Shown here: piece after piece, positions 1 to 7,664 of the stretch
How positions within the stretch are numbered: position 1 is the stretch's first letter
How the letters are laid out: each line of letters starts with the position of its first letter
NCBI GenBank assembly: GCA_937957775.1
Contig: CALFXV010000045.1
Span: forward strand, 1-25,228
DNA length: 25,228 nucleotides
Direction: 5' to 3'
Source of the DNA: an uncultured Methylotenera sp.
GTDB lineage: Bacteria; Pseudomonadota; Gammaproteobacteria; Burkholderiales; Methylophilaceae
Position numbers and translations under genes: made by a program
Notes under the pieces: generated by a model
What the model was told of the DNA's origin: nothing
The model's database searches: none
Seen by the model: only the letters and a program-made list of their open reading frames with translations

Positions 1-207
1 GTAGAAACCAGCATCCATTGTTTTCAAATCAACTAAGATTTGGTTTTTTGGGAATTTAGCACGTAATGTTTCTAGCAATTTAATACCGTTGTGCTTGATG
101 CATGGTGTACCAATTTCAAGAATATCAACGTGCGGTGCTACTAATGTAGCTAAAGCAACGGTGCCGTCAAAGTCTAATGAATCTAAAGCCATTTGGGTTA
201 ATGCCAT
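1..207 (-). CDS. hps: 3-hexulose-6-phosphate synthase, N-terminal part (runs off the window)
   Basis: This is the first 69 codons of a gene read leftwards off the window edge. The product condenses formaldehyde with ribulose 5-phosphate to hexulose 6-phosphate, the fixation step of the ribulose monophosphate cycle in the cytoplasm. The fragment begins MALTQMALDSLDF and carries the family's N-terminal beta/alpha-barrel features: VDILEIGTPCIKHNG near residues 27-41 and LVDLKTMDAG near 58-67. The Asp and Lys of this last motif belong to the orotidine-decarboxylase-like active site. The start ATG (205-207) has a GGAGA ribosome site just upstream. A weak TATCAT-like -10 (237-242 on this strand) would give a leader of about 23 bases. 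Its neighbour tal lies upstream in the same direction but is separated by a terminator, so hps probably has its own promoter. Family identity is clear; the C-terminus is not seen. Confidence 0.93.
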   Translation of the reverse strand, partial: MALTQMALDSLDFDGTVALATLVAPHVDILEIGTPCIKHNGIKLLETLRAKFPKNQILVDLKTMDAGFY

Positions 208-346
208 GGTGTTTCTCCGTTTAATAATTTTTTAAAATGATACAAATTTATTGCTATTTTAGTAATAAAAGCCGTTCAAAATGGCTTAAGCCCCGATGGT
301 GCTACAGGCCGTCATTAAGGCTTTTACACTGCAATTCTTGTCTTAC

Positions 347-378
347 AAAAAACTGGACACTTATAGTAAATGTCCAGT
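347..378 (-). terminator. Rho-independent terminator of tal
   Basis: Read on the minus strand, a perfect 8-bp stem (ACTGGACA / TGTCCAGT, at 371-378 and 352-359) with an 11-base loop is followed directly by six T (347-352). It lies about 80 bases past the tal stop and about 140 bases before the hps start, so it would separate the two transcripts. Because the arms form a perfect dyad, a protein-binding role cannot be excluded. Confidence 0.7.
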
Positions 379-458
379 AAACATATGTCAATTCTAAACT
401 TAGCGTATTACGGTTTTATTACAAAATACTTACACTAAGCCCAGACTTAAACTTGGGC

Positions 459-1412
459 TTATAGTTTTTCGCTTAAAGCTGCTTCCAGTTTGTTTTGATC
501 AGCCACAAAACCACGTATGCCTTCTGCTAATTTTTCAGTAGCCATGGCGTCTTGGTTCAACTCAAAACGGAACTCTTCTTCAGTTAACTTAGCACCCGGT
601 TTTTTCGTTGCGCCATTGTCTTTCAATACTTGCACCAAATTGCCTTCGGTTGCCGCTAAATCTTGTAACAAATTAGGCGAAACGGTTAAGCGATCGCAAC
701 CTGCCAAAGCAATCAATTCACCGGTATTGCGGAATGACGCACCCATCACCACGGTCTTGTAACCGTGCTCTTTGTAATATTGGTAAATCGCACGTACTGA
801 AACCACGCCTGGATCGGTTTCCTGTGTGTACTCTGTACCTGGGTTTTTAGCTTTATACCAATCTAAGATGCGGCCAACAAACGGTGAGATCAAGAACACG
901 CCGGCTTCTGCACAAGCACGTGCTTGACCAAAACCGAACAACAAGGTTAGGTTACATTGGATGCCTTCTTTTTCTAAGATTTCACCGGCTTTAATGCCTT
1001 CCCATGTTGAAGCCAATTTGATCAACACACGGTCTTTGCTCACGCCAGAATCTTGATACAACTTGATCAATTTACGGCCTTTAGCCACCATTGCATCCAA
1101 GTTGAATGATAAGCGCGCATCCACTTCAGTTGAAATGCGACCCGGCACTACTTTAGTGATTTCAGTACCGATTAACACGGCTAATTTGTCTGCCGCATTA
1201 TCAATTTGCTCGGCTTTAGAACCGCCTTGCGCTTTAGCGTAGGCAATGGCCGTTTCAATAAGTGGCGCGTATTGTGGCAATTGGCTTGCTTTTAATACTA
1301 AAGATGGGTTGGTTGTTGCATCCACAGGCTTAACTGATTTGATTGCTTCAACATCACCGGTGTCTGCCACGATGGTGGTCATAGCCTTTAATTGGTCTAA
1401 TAAATTTGCCAT
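459..1412 (-). CDS. tal: Transaldolase
   Basis: A 317-residue class I aldolase-type transaldolase that moves a dihydroxyacetone unit between sugar phosphates. In a ribulose monophosphate methylotroph it regenerates the formaldehyde acceptor. The Schiff-base lysine is Lys132 in [15 protein letters not shown] (129-143), the same number as in E. coli TalB. Other family marks are DATTNPSL (31-38) and the phosphate-binding region VVMGASFRN. Length is normal for the TalB-like group. The start ATG (1410-1412) has a near-perfect AGGAGG ribosome site seven bases away. A TATAAT hexamer (1480-1485, minus strand) lies about 68 bases upstream without a good -35. The gene stands alone between the H4MPT operon and hps, which fits shared duty in C1 assimilation. 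Identification is firm. Confidence 0.97.
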   Translation of the reverse strand: MANLLDQLKAMTTIVADTGDVEAIKSVKPVDATTNPSLVLKASQLPQYAPLIETAIAYAKAQGGSKAEQIDNAADKLAVLIGTEITKVVPGRISTEVDARLSFNLDAMVAKGRKLIKLYQDSGVSKDRVLIKLASTWEGIKAGEILEKEGIQCNLTLLFGFGQARACAEAGVFLISPFVGRILDWYKAKNPGTEYTQETDPGVVSVRAIYQYYKEHGYKTVVMGASFRNTGELIALAGCDRLTVSPNLLQDLAATEGNLVQVLKDNGATKKPGAKLTEEEFRFELNQDAMATEKLAEGIRGFVADQNKLEAALSEKL

Positions 1413-1479
1413 TACTTGCCTCCTGAAAATTAACTTGAAATCAGCTGATGCTGCAGTCTTATATAAAATCTAGTGAAAT

Positions 1480-1485
1480 ATTATA
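1480..1485 (-). promoter_or_regulatory. Possible -10 element of tal
   Basis: A consensus TATAAT on the minus strand lies 68 bases upstream of the tal start, in the 144-base gap after the CitG-like gene. I see no convincing -35 hexamer at 16-18 bases, and the region is AT-rich, so this is a weak call. Confidence 0.35.
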
Positions 1486-1556
1486 TCTGAAAATTGCCCT
1501 CAGGCGTTAGCCTAGCGCATTTAACTTGGCTGCTTTTGCCAAACGCAAACTTAAGC

Positions 1557-2438
1557 CTAGGCTGTGCCTAACCGTTGCAATTGATAAGCCAACAGCGTGG
1601 CCACCGTTAGGTCGGCGCTGGTGCCAGGATTAATACCACGTCGCTTTAATGACGCATCCCACTTCAGTAATGGCGTTTGCATTAACTTGGGATTGTTAGT
1701 CTTTGCGTAATCCACTTCGATGGCTTGCGCCTCAAAACAGATTGCCTGCGCCATGTTTATGCCATGTTTACGCACAATATGGCTATCCGGGTGCCGCGCT
1801 AGAAATGCCAGATAGACTGCCGTCGTCGCCCATACCTCACTATTTACTTTAGCCTGATCCTGCCAGGCTTGTTTGGCCGTCAAAAAACGCGGCAAGGCAT
1901 CACAAAAAATAGTGTCGTAATTGTTTGCGTATTGCCATGCAATGAAATCCCTATCAGCTGCTGCGAGCATCAACTCTTTGAGGTTAACCCCTATCTCAGC
2001 CTGCACATCGTGCTTAGTCGCACTGCCCAAACCCGCTGGCTTAGCTAGCATAATGGCCTGCGCCGCCAATGCGCCGTCGTCCACCGACAACTCGTCTAGG
2101 ACCCGCGCTAAATTATGTGCCAGGTCCAATTCCGTAGATGGCGATAAAGCGGCATGCACGAGTGGCGCGCACAATAAAATCAATCCTAGATTGGTGTTCA
2201 TGCCCACCGCTGACTGTGTAGCCTTAACCGCTTGCAATATGCGCTCACCCACGGACAAGTCTGCTTGCGAAATAAGCTCGGCCGTGGCGTCGGCGCTCTT
2301 GATAAAATCGTGCACCGTCATGCCATGGCCATCGGCAAACACATGCACGTTACCAGGCTTAATGGCTTGCAATTCACCTATGCAGGCATTCCGATAAGCC
2401 TGTGCAACCACAGCAGGACTTATTGGCTTGCAGCGCAC
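1557..2438 (-). CDS. CitG/MdcB-like protein of the H4MPT cluster (Orf7 type)
   Basis: A 293-residue protein related to triphosphoribosyl-dephospho-CoA synthases. Family signatures are ELQAIKPGNVH (22-32), the NTNLGLILLCAPL block in the first half, GLGSATKHDV in the middle and GINPGTSADLT near the C-terminus. In methylotrophs the homologue in the H4MPT cluster is called Orf7 and is linked by genetics to synthesis or function of the cofactor, not to citrate lyase. No citrate or malonate lyase genes are nearby, which supports the H4MPT role, but the exact reaction is not known to me. The start is GTG (2436-2438) and overlaps the end of the RimK-like gene by 19 bases. No clear ribosome site is present, which suggests translational coupling. 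It is the last gene of the operon. Confidence 0.8.
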   Translation of the reverse strand: MRCKPISPAVVAQAYRNACIGELQAIKPGNVHVFADGHGMTVHDFIKSADATAELISQADLSVGERILQAVKATQSAVGMNTNLGLILLCAPLVHAALSPSTELDLAHNLARVLDELSVDDGALAAQAIMLAKPAGLGSATKHDVQAEIGVNLKELMLAAADRDFIAWQYANNYDTIFCDALPRFLTAKQAWQDQAKVNSEVWATTAVYLAFLARHPDSHIVRKHGINMAQAICFEAQAIEVDYAKTNNPKLMQTPLLKWDASLKRRGINPGTSADLTVATLLAYQLQRLGTA

Positions 2439-3331
2439 GGTAGTTTGACCAAAAAATCGTCCACCAACAACTGGGCGATATTTTGCTCAGTCACGCTCTG
2501 CAAGCCCTTCCAGGCCGGCATGCTGTTTACTTCCAACACATAGTATTCGCCGCTTTGCGCCTGCATGATGTCTACCCCACAGTAATCCATATTAAGCGCT
2601 GATGCCGCCGCTAAGGCTAAATCCGTCATGGCTTGATTGGCCACATAAGCCTTGGCTAACCCCCCGGAAGCCAGATTATTCAACCAAGCCGCACCACTTC
2701 GTTTCATGCTGGCCACCACCCGACCAGCAATCACAAATACCCGGTAATCATGGCTGGCGCCGCCATCGGCATCAGTTGGCGGCGTAATCAATTGCTGAAA
2801 ATAATAGACCCCATCGACAAACTGCTGCATGGGCACAGGCAAGGCCTCCGCAAAAGGTAGCTTACGCACGCCCAAGCCTTGCGATCCGAACAAGGGTTTG
2901 ATCACCAATTGCTGTTGATTAGTCTGCGCCTCTTGCCGTATTTGTTGTGCCTGCTGCCTGGATTCGCAAACCCAAGTAGCCGGCGTCTTGATGCCATGCA
3001 GCCCAAGCAAAAAACTGGTCATAGCCTTGTCCACCGCCCGCTCTATAGCCTTGCCGTCGTTGTATACAAGCACGCCCTGCATGGCCAGCATGTGCAACAC
3101 ATTTAAGCGCGTCACCACTTGCTGCAAGCTGCCACCAGCCACCCCACGAACAAAAACCGCTTGCGGCAATGCCGTGTGGCCAGGAATGCTTATCGCCGGA
3201 CTTGGACCCGCCATATTGATCAGGCAATCGTGCAATGGCACACAATGCGCATCAATGCCGCGCGCCTTGAAAGCCTGAATGAGTTGCGCGCCGTGCCAAC
3301 CGGCCTCATCGGTAAATATCGGGATTTGCAT
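2420..3331 (-). CDS. RimK-like ATP-grasp ligase of the H4MPT cluster (Orf5 type)
   Basis: A 303-residue ATP-grasp enzyme of the RimK / glutathione-synthetase-like group, which joins a carboxylate to an amine through an acyl-phosphate. Visible elements are the ATP-binding loop GSQGLGV (149-155), DYRVFV (195-200), and the metal-binding end CGVDIM (251-256) with EVNSMPAWKGLQ (267-278). In archaea a relative (MptN) adds glutamate to tetrahydromethanopterin. The methylotroph homologue, Orf5, lies in the same gene neighbourhood as here, so a role in finishing the H4MPT side chain is a reasonable inference but is not proven by the sequence. The gene starts 16 bases after mch and overlaps the CitG-like gene by 19 bases. 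Confidence 0.82.
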   Translation of the reverse strand: MQIPIFTDEAGWHGAQLIQAFKARGIDAHCVPLHDCLINMAGPSPAISIPGHTALPQAVFVRGVAGGSLQQVVTRLNVLHMLAMQGVLVYNDGKAIERAVDKAMTSFLLGLHGIKTPATWVCESRQQAQQIRQEAQTNQQQLVIKPLFGSQGLGVRKLPFAEALPVPMQQFVDGVYYFQQLITPPTDADGGASHDYRVFVIAGRVVASMKRSGAAWLNNLASGGLAKAYVANQAMTDLALAAASALNMDYCGVDIMQAQSGEYYVLEVNSMPAWKGLQSVTEQNIAQLLVDDFLVKLPCAASQ

Positions 3332-3347
3332 TCAGTCTAAATTAACT

Positions 3348-4337
3348 TCAGTCGGAAAAAGACTGCGTCAGCAAAGCGGCGTTTAACTGCCCTGCTGCAA
3401 AAACAGTGTTCGTTTGACGGTTGCTGATGACCACCTGCGCTGGCGAAAACAGCATGGGGTCTATTTTATAAAAGTCCATATTGGCCGCTTTAAATACCTC
3501 AGCAAAAGTTAGGCCGTAATCTTTGGAGGCACAACTGGGTAAACGAGTGGCTAATGACTGGGCAGCAGCATCATCGCAATCGACCAGCAAATTGACCGTG
3601 CCGCCGAAAAGAATAGCATCGTTGGTGCGACCCATGTCGGTCATAAAATCCTTGGCCACTGGCGGCAATACCGCCACGCCGCTGCCACTGACGATATTGC
3701 TCAAAGGAAAATGCAGGGTATGGGCTTTATGCAAGGCCACTTCCAATACCCGAGCGACAATTTGCACCACGCCGGCAATGCTGGTGGTGGGAGTTAGAAT
3801 GATGGTCAAGTTGGCTGCCGGCAACTGCGTGTCTTGCAGCACCTTGGCTATCACTTGCTCAGGTGGCATGCGATCGGTTTCCAAGATTAAACAAGTGGAC
3901 GTGGCAGTATCTTTATAAGCCAGTTCGGCGAACAAATCTTCTCGCCGAGCCAAGGCGCGGGCCGGCCCCGAGCCCAATGCATAAAATCCCTCGTGACTCA
4001 AAGCCCAGCCTGCGTATTGACTGGCTAAACAGGCCAAAACCGGCTGCTCGGATGTCACGCTAATCGCTGTCGGCCAATTAAGAGACGGTTTAAATCGCTG
4101 ATCCGTTTGAAACTCCACGCGGGCTAAGCCACCTAGGCATACTTCCGCAATTAAACGCCCGGCTTCCAAACTACCCGCATGGGCTATGCCCGCATCGATT
4201 ATGCGGCAACCAAGCTGGTGCTGCGTCACGCCTATATTTAAAGCCGACGCATTCGCTAGCAGCGTAGCCAACAAAGGCGCGCTTAACTGGTTCACACTCA
4301 CATGCACGGGCACGCTAGAAGGGGCTTGCATCTTCAT
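3348..4337 (-). CDS. mch: Methenyltetrahydromethanopterin cyclohydrolase
   Basis: A 329-residue cytoplasmic enzyme that converts methenyl-H4MPT to formyl-H4MPT, the second step after formaldehyde is bound to H4MPT. The family marks are the N-terminal VSVNQLSAPLLATLLANA stretch, the CRIIDAG motif (around residues 44-50), GSGPARALARRE in the middle and ILFGGTVNLLVDCDD towards the C-terminus. Length matches archaeal and methylotroph Mch (about 320). The ATG at 4335-4337 overlaps the end of the OrfY gene by 23 bases. A second ATG two codons later (4329-4331) could also serve, and both would be coupled to OrfY translation. Together with mtdB in the same operon it gives two consecutive reactions. 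Confidence 0.95.
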   Translation of the reverse strand: MKMQAPSSVPVHVSVNQLSAPLLATLLANASALNIGVTQHQLGCRIIDAGIAHAGSLEAGRLIAEVCLGGLARVEFQTDQRFKPSLNWPTAISVTSEQPVLACLASQYAGWALSHEGFYALGSGPARALARREDLFAELAYKDTATSTCLILETDRMPPEQVIAKVLQDTQLPAANLTIILTPTTSIAGVVQIVARVLEVALHKAHTLHFPLSNIVSGSGVAVLPPVAKDFMTDMGRTNDAILFGGTVNLLVDCDDAAAQSLATRLPSCASKDYGLTFAEVFKAANMDFYKIDPMLFSPAQVVISNRQTNTVFAAGQLNAALLTQSFSD

Positions 4338-5481
4338 CTTCTTTCAAACAATTAGCCAATAAATTGTTGAGCATTTTAACTCGAATTGCCAGCAATTGCT
4401 TTGCCGCGTCTGCCTTGTCGGCCGAGGCCAAGACCGTACATATGGGCTCACCCGCATGTATCTGGGTCGATGATTGAGGGGATGGGCAGTCTTGCACCCA
4501 TTCTGGCCAAGCAAAGTTGGCTGGAATACGCAAGGGCAAGGCACCGTAGATAACTGATTGCGCCACACTGCCGGATTTTACGGTAACGGACGAAGGCAAA
4601 GCATAACTTTGGTCTTGCGTGCAAGCGGCGACGTGCATGGCCAATAAATTTAACTCGCCATCAGCCGTTTCATACAAACCCACACTGGCACTTAAACGCG
4701 GATTGATCTCCAACACATAAGCCACGCCATCTTGCAGCACGGCATCCAAACTGTTTAAACCCAATAAGGAAAATTCGGCCGTCAATTGCTGCACCGCCTT
4801 CAAGAGTTGATCTTGCACACTTGCGGGCAAATCAATTTGACTAACCACCCCACCGTAGCGGTAGGGCAAGGCCTCGGTCGGCGCCAGCATTAATTCATTA
4901 AACCCCACCAGTGCAGCCTGCTGAGCATGGGCTAGAAACAACACCGACACCGGCAAGCCATGGAGTTTCTGCTGCGCATAGTGTTGCTTATCCAGCGACA
5001 CTTTTGCATTGCTGTAGGGTTGAACATGGCTGCCTCCGCTGCCTCCTACAGCCTTAACTAAGCCATCTAACGGCAAGCTTGCATTAGCCTGCGTCCAGGT
5101 TTGAGGGTAAGCCACGCCCAATCGTGCACAAGCGGAGAAAAAAATCCGCGGGGACTTAACACTAGTCAGCGTCGCCGGGAGGTTACCCAGCAAGGGGATG
5201 CGTTTGGTGATCTCAGCCAACAAAGTTGGTTGTGCTTCAAAGCCACTGCCGTAAACAAAACCGATATAGCGATTGGGATCAAGCGTATCGATAATAGCTA
5301 GCAAGGCATCGGCTTGAAAGCCATCATTATCAAAAGGCGCAACCGCTGTCATGTTGGCCATCGCCTGCGTTTGGCTATCAGCAAAGCCATCGATGGCACT
5401 GACCTTAAAACCAGCCTGCACTGCCGCAGCCACAAAAGGCCGAGCAGAAAGCGCGATAATCAATAAGGCTGGACTGAACAA
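4315..5481 (-). CDS. ATP-grasp protein of the H4MPT cluster (OrfY type)
   Basis: A 388-residue protein with an ATP-grasp fold. There is a Rossmann-like N-terminal part (IIALSARPFVAAA near 8-20), a glycine-rich loop VGGSGGSHVQ (145-154) and the metal-binding segment VLEINPRLSASVGLYE (256-271). Methylotroph H4MPT clusters carry a protein of this kind, called OrfY. Its position between mtdB and mch matches that, but its substrate is not established to my knowledge. The start appears to be TTG (5479-5481), 18 bases after the mtdB stop and in the same frame. There is no evident ribosome site and no better in-frame start after that stop, so reinitiation after mtdB is likely. Being a second ATP-grasp enzyme in one operon is notable, and a role in modifying the cofactor is an inference. 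Confidence 0.78.
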   Translation of the reverse strand: MFSPALLIIALSARPFVAAAVQAGFKVSAIDGFADSQTQAMANMTAVAPFDNDGFQADALLAIIDTLDPNRYIGFVYGSGFEAQPTLLAEITKRIPLLGNLPATLTSVKSPRIFFSACARLGVAYPQTWTQANASLPLDGLVKAVGGSGGSHVQPYSNAKVSLDKQHYAQQKLHGLPVSVLFLAHAQQAALVGFNELMLAPTEALPYRYGGVVSQIDLPASVQDQLLKAVQQLTAEFSLLGLNSLDAVLQDGVAYVLEINPRLSASVGLYETADGELNLLAMHVAACTQDQSYALPSSVTVKSGSVAQSVIYGALPLRIPANFAWPEWVQDCPSPQSSTQIHAGEPICTVLASADKADAAKQLLAIRVKMLNNLLANCLKEDEDASPF

Positions 5482-5499
5482 ATGCGGCGGTGAAACAGC

Positions 5500-6408
5500 T
5501 TAATGCGGCTGCAGGATGTCGCGGGCAAGCTTAAATGCCGCATTAAATTCCAAGTACAAAGGCTGGTCGGACGTGGTCATTTGCTTTAACAGTTGCATTT
5601 GCGTTTGATACTTAAGCTGGCCTACGGCTAAGGCACCAACTGCGAACGCCCTACCGTTTAATATTAGCTGCCCATCCATGTCCGATCTGATGCCATCCAC
5701 CTCCGAGGGTGGCACGGCATTGACATCCACCAAACCTGCTAAGTTTTTGGCTTGCTGCAATTGCGATTGACTAATCAGCCGCACGCCAGCGGCCGCTGCG
5801 CACACCAGCAATTCCGCCTGCTCCAAGGCCTGTTCTTTCGCCTGCTCCGTCGTTCCGTCCATCACCTGCATGGACAATTGGTATTGGCTATTCCAACGCG
5901 CCACTTTTTCCGTCAGGGTCGACACCGATTTGTGCAATAGCAATTGCACCTGCATGCCTAATTGCGCCGCGATAATCGCCACGCAACCACCAACCGGTCC
6001 GTTGGCACCGAAAATGCACAGCGTCTTACCCGCCAACGCTTGATCAAATTGCTGCTTTAAATGCCATTCCAATTTAGCCACGATAGCCGCAGCGGTAGTA
6101 AACGCGCCTGACGGGTCTGCAAAAATGGAACAGGCAAAAGGCTGGAACATGGTTTTTTTGGCGGCCGCCATCATGGCCAAAGCCAGATCAATATCGCGCC
6201 CGCCTATAAATAAAGCTTCCCGCTTAACGCCTGAAGGGCTACGGGAAAAAATAGCGTCTTGGGCCAAGCCTGCTACCTCAGCAAGCTCCAGATTGGTGTA
6301 TGGCATGATTTTATCAAAGCCTGCATCAATAGCCATGTTGACGTCAAATGGACTGGCATTTTTAGCCGTGGTCAATAAATGCAAAATACTGGGTTTTATG
6401 GTCTGCAT
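5500..6408 (-). CDS. mtdB: NAD(P)-dependent methylene-tetrahydromethanopterin dehydrogenase
   Basis: A 302-residue enzyme that oxidises methylene-H4MPT to methenyl-H4MPT with NAD(P)+, the step that draws energy from formaldehyde. The N-terminal domain holds the family block FSRSPSGVKREALFIGGRD (54-72) and SIFADPSGAFTTAAA (94-108). The Rossmann nucleotide loop is GANGPVGG (134-141). Length and motifs fit MtdB, which is specific for H4MPT, better than the folate-linked MtdA. The mch gene two places downstream acts on its product. The gene follows beta-RFAP synthase by 42 bases and precedes OrfY by 18. The ribosome site in front of ATG (6406-6408) is weak. I cannot judge NAD versus NADP preference from sequence alone. 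Confidence 0.94.
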   Translation of the reverse strand: MQTIKPSILHLLTTAKNASPFDVNMAIDAGFDKIMPYTNLELAEVAGLAQDAIFSRSPSGVKREALFIGGRDIDLALAMMAAAKKTMFQPFACSIFADPSGAFTTAAAIVAKLEWHLKQQFDQALAGKTLCIFGANGPVGGCVAIIAAQLGMQVQLLLHKSVSTLTEKVARWNSQYQLSMQVMDGTTEQAKEQALEQAELLVCAAAAGVRLISQSQLQQAKNLAGLVDVNAVPPSEVDGIRSDMDGQLILNGRAFAVGALAVGQLKYQTQMQLLKQMTTSDQPLYLEFNAAFKLARDILQPH

Positions 6409-6450
6409 GGTCTGCCGTTTCTTTGTAGTTTAGCCTGCTTAAATAACACC

Positions 6451-7428
6451 TTAATCAACTGCATCGGATAATTGGGCACCGCGATTATAGCCGCTGCAGA
6501 TTATCCAACTAAGCCCAGTTTGTGCAAACTTGGTTTTCAACTGGCTCAAGTGCGCTTCAGCCGATGCCGCATCGGCAAAAACCGCAAAGCCGGTTGGCCC
6601 CCATGAGCTCTGGCCAAAGCAAGCAACGCCAGACGCCGACAAATATTGCAATACCGCCGCCACCTTGGCACTGGCATAACGACCGCCTTGCACGGGAGCA
6701 AAATAATCGCCCACGTGCGACTGCAGCACTTGTATCGCCTGGCCAAAAGCAGACAGATCACGCTCCAGCAAAGCCGGCATCGCTTGCATTAAGACATGCC
6801 GACACAAATGCGCAGCCAAGCCTTCTGAAAATGGCGGCAACTGATCAAAGGCAGCACGCTCATGCTCACCGTGTACGCCGGCCAAGTTGTTGTCTAGCAC
6901 CAACAGAATGCGCCAATCTTCAGGGAAATCGTAGCGCGCTAATAAGGGTGGGATGCCTTGACTACCTGCCTCCATGCGGCGACCACCGTCTATCAACAGC
7001 CCGCCATGGTCAAATGCCGCAATACCTACGCCTGAGCGCTGCCCTCTGCCGCTTAACACCGCAAGGTCTTTAGTGCTTAAATTCAATTGAAATAAATGGC
7101 TAATGGCCGCCCCTATAGCCAATGCCAACTGCGTACCCGAACCCAATCCGGCATGCTCAGGCAAGCCTTGAACAAGCTCAAGCTTAAGGGCGGAATGCAG
7201 CTTTAATCTAGCCATCAACGATTGGGCCATGGCCAAAGCACGGGCGTTAGCTGCAGACTCGGCCGACCAAGTCTCAGCTAGGCTTAATGTCAGGGTTTGC
7301 AAGGGTGCCGACAAGCTTAATCCTATGCCGCCGTATAGGCGGCCCAAGCCCCCATGCAAATCAAAAAAACCCATGTGCAAACGCCCACGGCTGGTCACTT
7401 TAACTTGCTTGGCCTGGCTTAATTGCAT
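6451..7428 (-). CDS. mptG: Beta-ribofuranosylaminobenzene 5'-phosphate synthase (beta-RFAP synthase)
   Basis: A 325-residue GHMP-fold enzyme that joins p-aminobenzoate (or p-hydroxybenzoate) to phosphoribosyl pyrophosphate with loss of CO2, the first committed step to methanopterin-type cofactors. Signatures are SRGRLHMGFFDLHGGLGRLYGG (13-34), the GHMP loop GLPEHAGLGSGTQLALA (88-104) and SSWGPTGFAVF near the C-terminus. In methylotrophs it is known as Orf4. It is the first gene of the six-gene H4MPT operon, so making the cofactor and using it are coupled. The ATG at 7426-7428 lacks a strong ribosome site. Upstream is a divergent control region shared with ppsA. Confidence in the family is high; the symbol is taken from the archaeal naming. 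Confidence 0.92.
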   Translation of the reverse strand: MQLSQAKQVKVTSRGRLHMGFFDLHGGLGRLYGGIGLSLSAPLQTLTLSLAETWSAESAANARALAMAQSLMARLKLHSALKLELVQGLPEHAGLGSGTQLALAIGAAISHLFQLNLSTKDLAVLSGRGQRSGVGIAAFDHGGLLIDGGRRMEAGSQGIPPLLARYDFPEDWRILLVLDNNLAGVHGEHERAAFDQLPPFSEGLAAHLCRHVLMQAMPALLERDLSAFGQAIQVLQSHVGDYFAPVQGGRYASAKVAAVLQYLSASGVACFGQSSWGPTGFAVFADAASAEAHLSQLKTKFAQTGLSWIICSGYNRGAQLSDAVD

Positions 7429-7540
7429 AGGTATTAATCGCTGTTTTTGTCTGCTGTTTTGTCTAGAGTGTGCTGGCGGGCATGATTGTCACGACCCATG
7501 GTTTAAGGCATTTTAGACTAGCGGATTAATTTTTGATAGG

Positions 7541-7568
7541 TTTATGCTTTTGTAGTCTTAATTTTCAA
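7541..7568 (-). promoter_or_regulatory. Possible promoter of the H4MPT operon
   Basis: On the minus strand TTGAAA (7563-7568) and CATAAA (7541-7546) lie 16 bases apart, pointing towards the beta-RFAP synthase gene about 113 bases downstream. The match is moderate and the region AT-rich, so this is a candidate only. Confidence 0.3.
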
Positions 7569-7584
7569 CCCTAGTATGCTATTT

Positions 7585-7600
7585 CAGGTGACAGCACCTG
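7585..7600. promoter_or_regulatory. Dyad operator candidate between the H4MPT operon and ppsA
   Basis: A perfect 6+6 inverted repeat, CAGGTG-ACAG-CACCTG, lies in the 236-base divergent region, 65 bases before the ppsA start. No T-run follows on either strand, so it is not a terminator. It may bind a dimeric regulator of ppsA, of the H4MPT operon or of both. I do not recognise the factor. Confidence 0.4.
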
Positions 7601-7664
7601 ACAATTTAGGCAAAATGTTAATTAATCATAATTTACCCGTAGTTAGAACACCTAAGGAACTCAC

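Noticed and set aside
269..287. Imperfect dyad AAGCCGTT / AATGGCTT in the hps leader
   Set aside because: One pair is mismatched on the hps strand and the T-run is short; not strong enough to call a terminator or attenuator.
437..460. Hairpin AAGCCCA / TGGGCTT overlapping the tal stop codon
   Set aside because: No T-run follows on the minus strand, so it is not a good terminator; the hairpin at 347-378 is far better.
1557..2438. True triphosphoribosyl-dephospho-CoA synthase for citrate or malonate lyase
   Set aside because: No lyase genes nearby; the position in the H4MPT operon fits the methylotroph Orf7 group instead.
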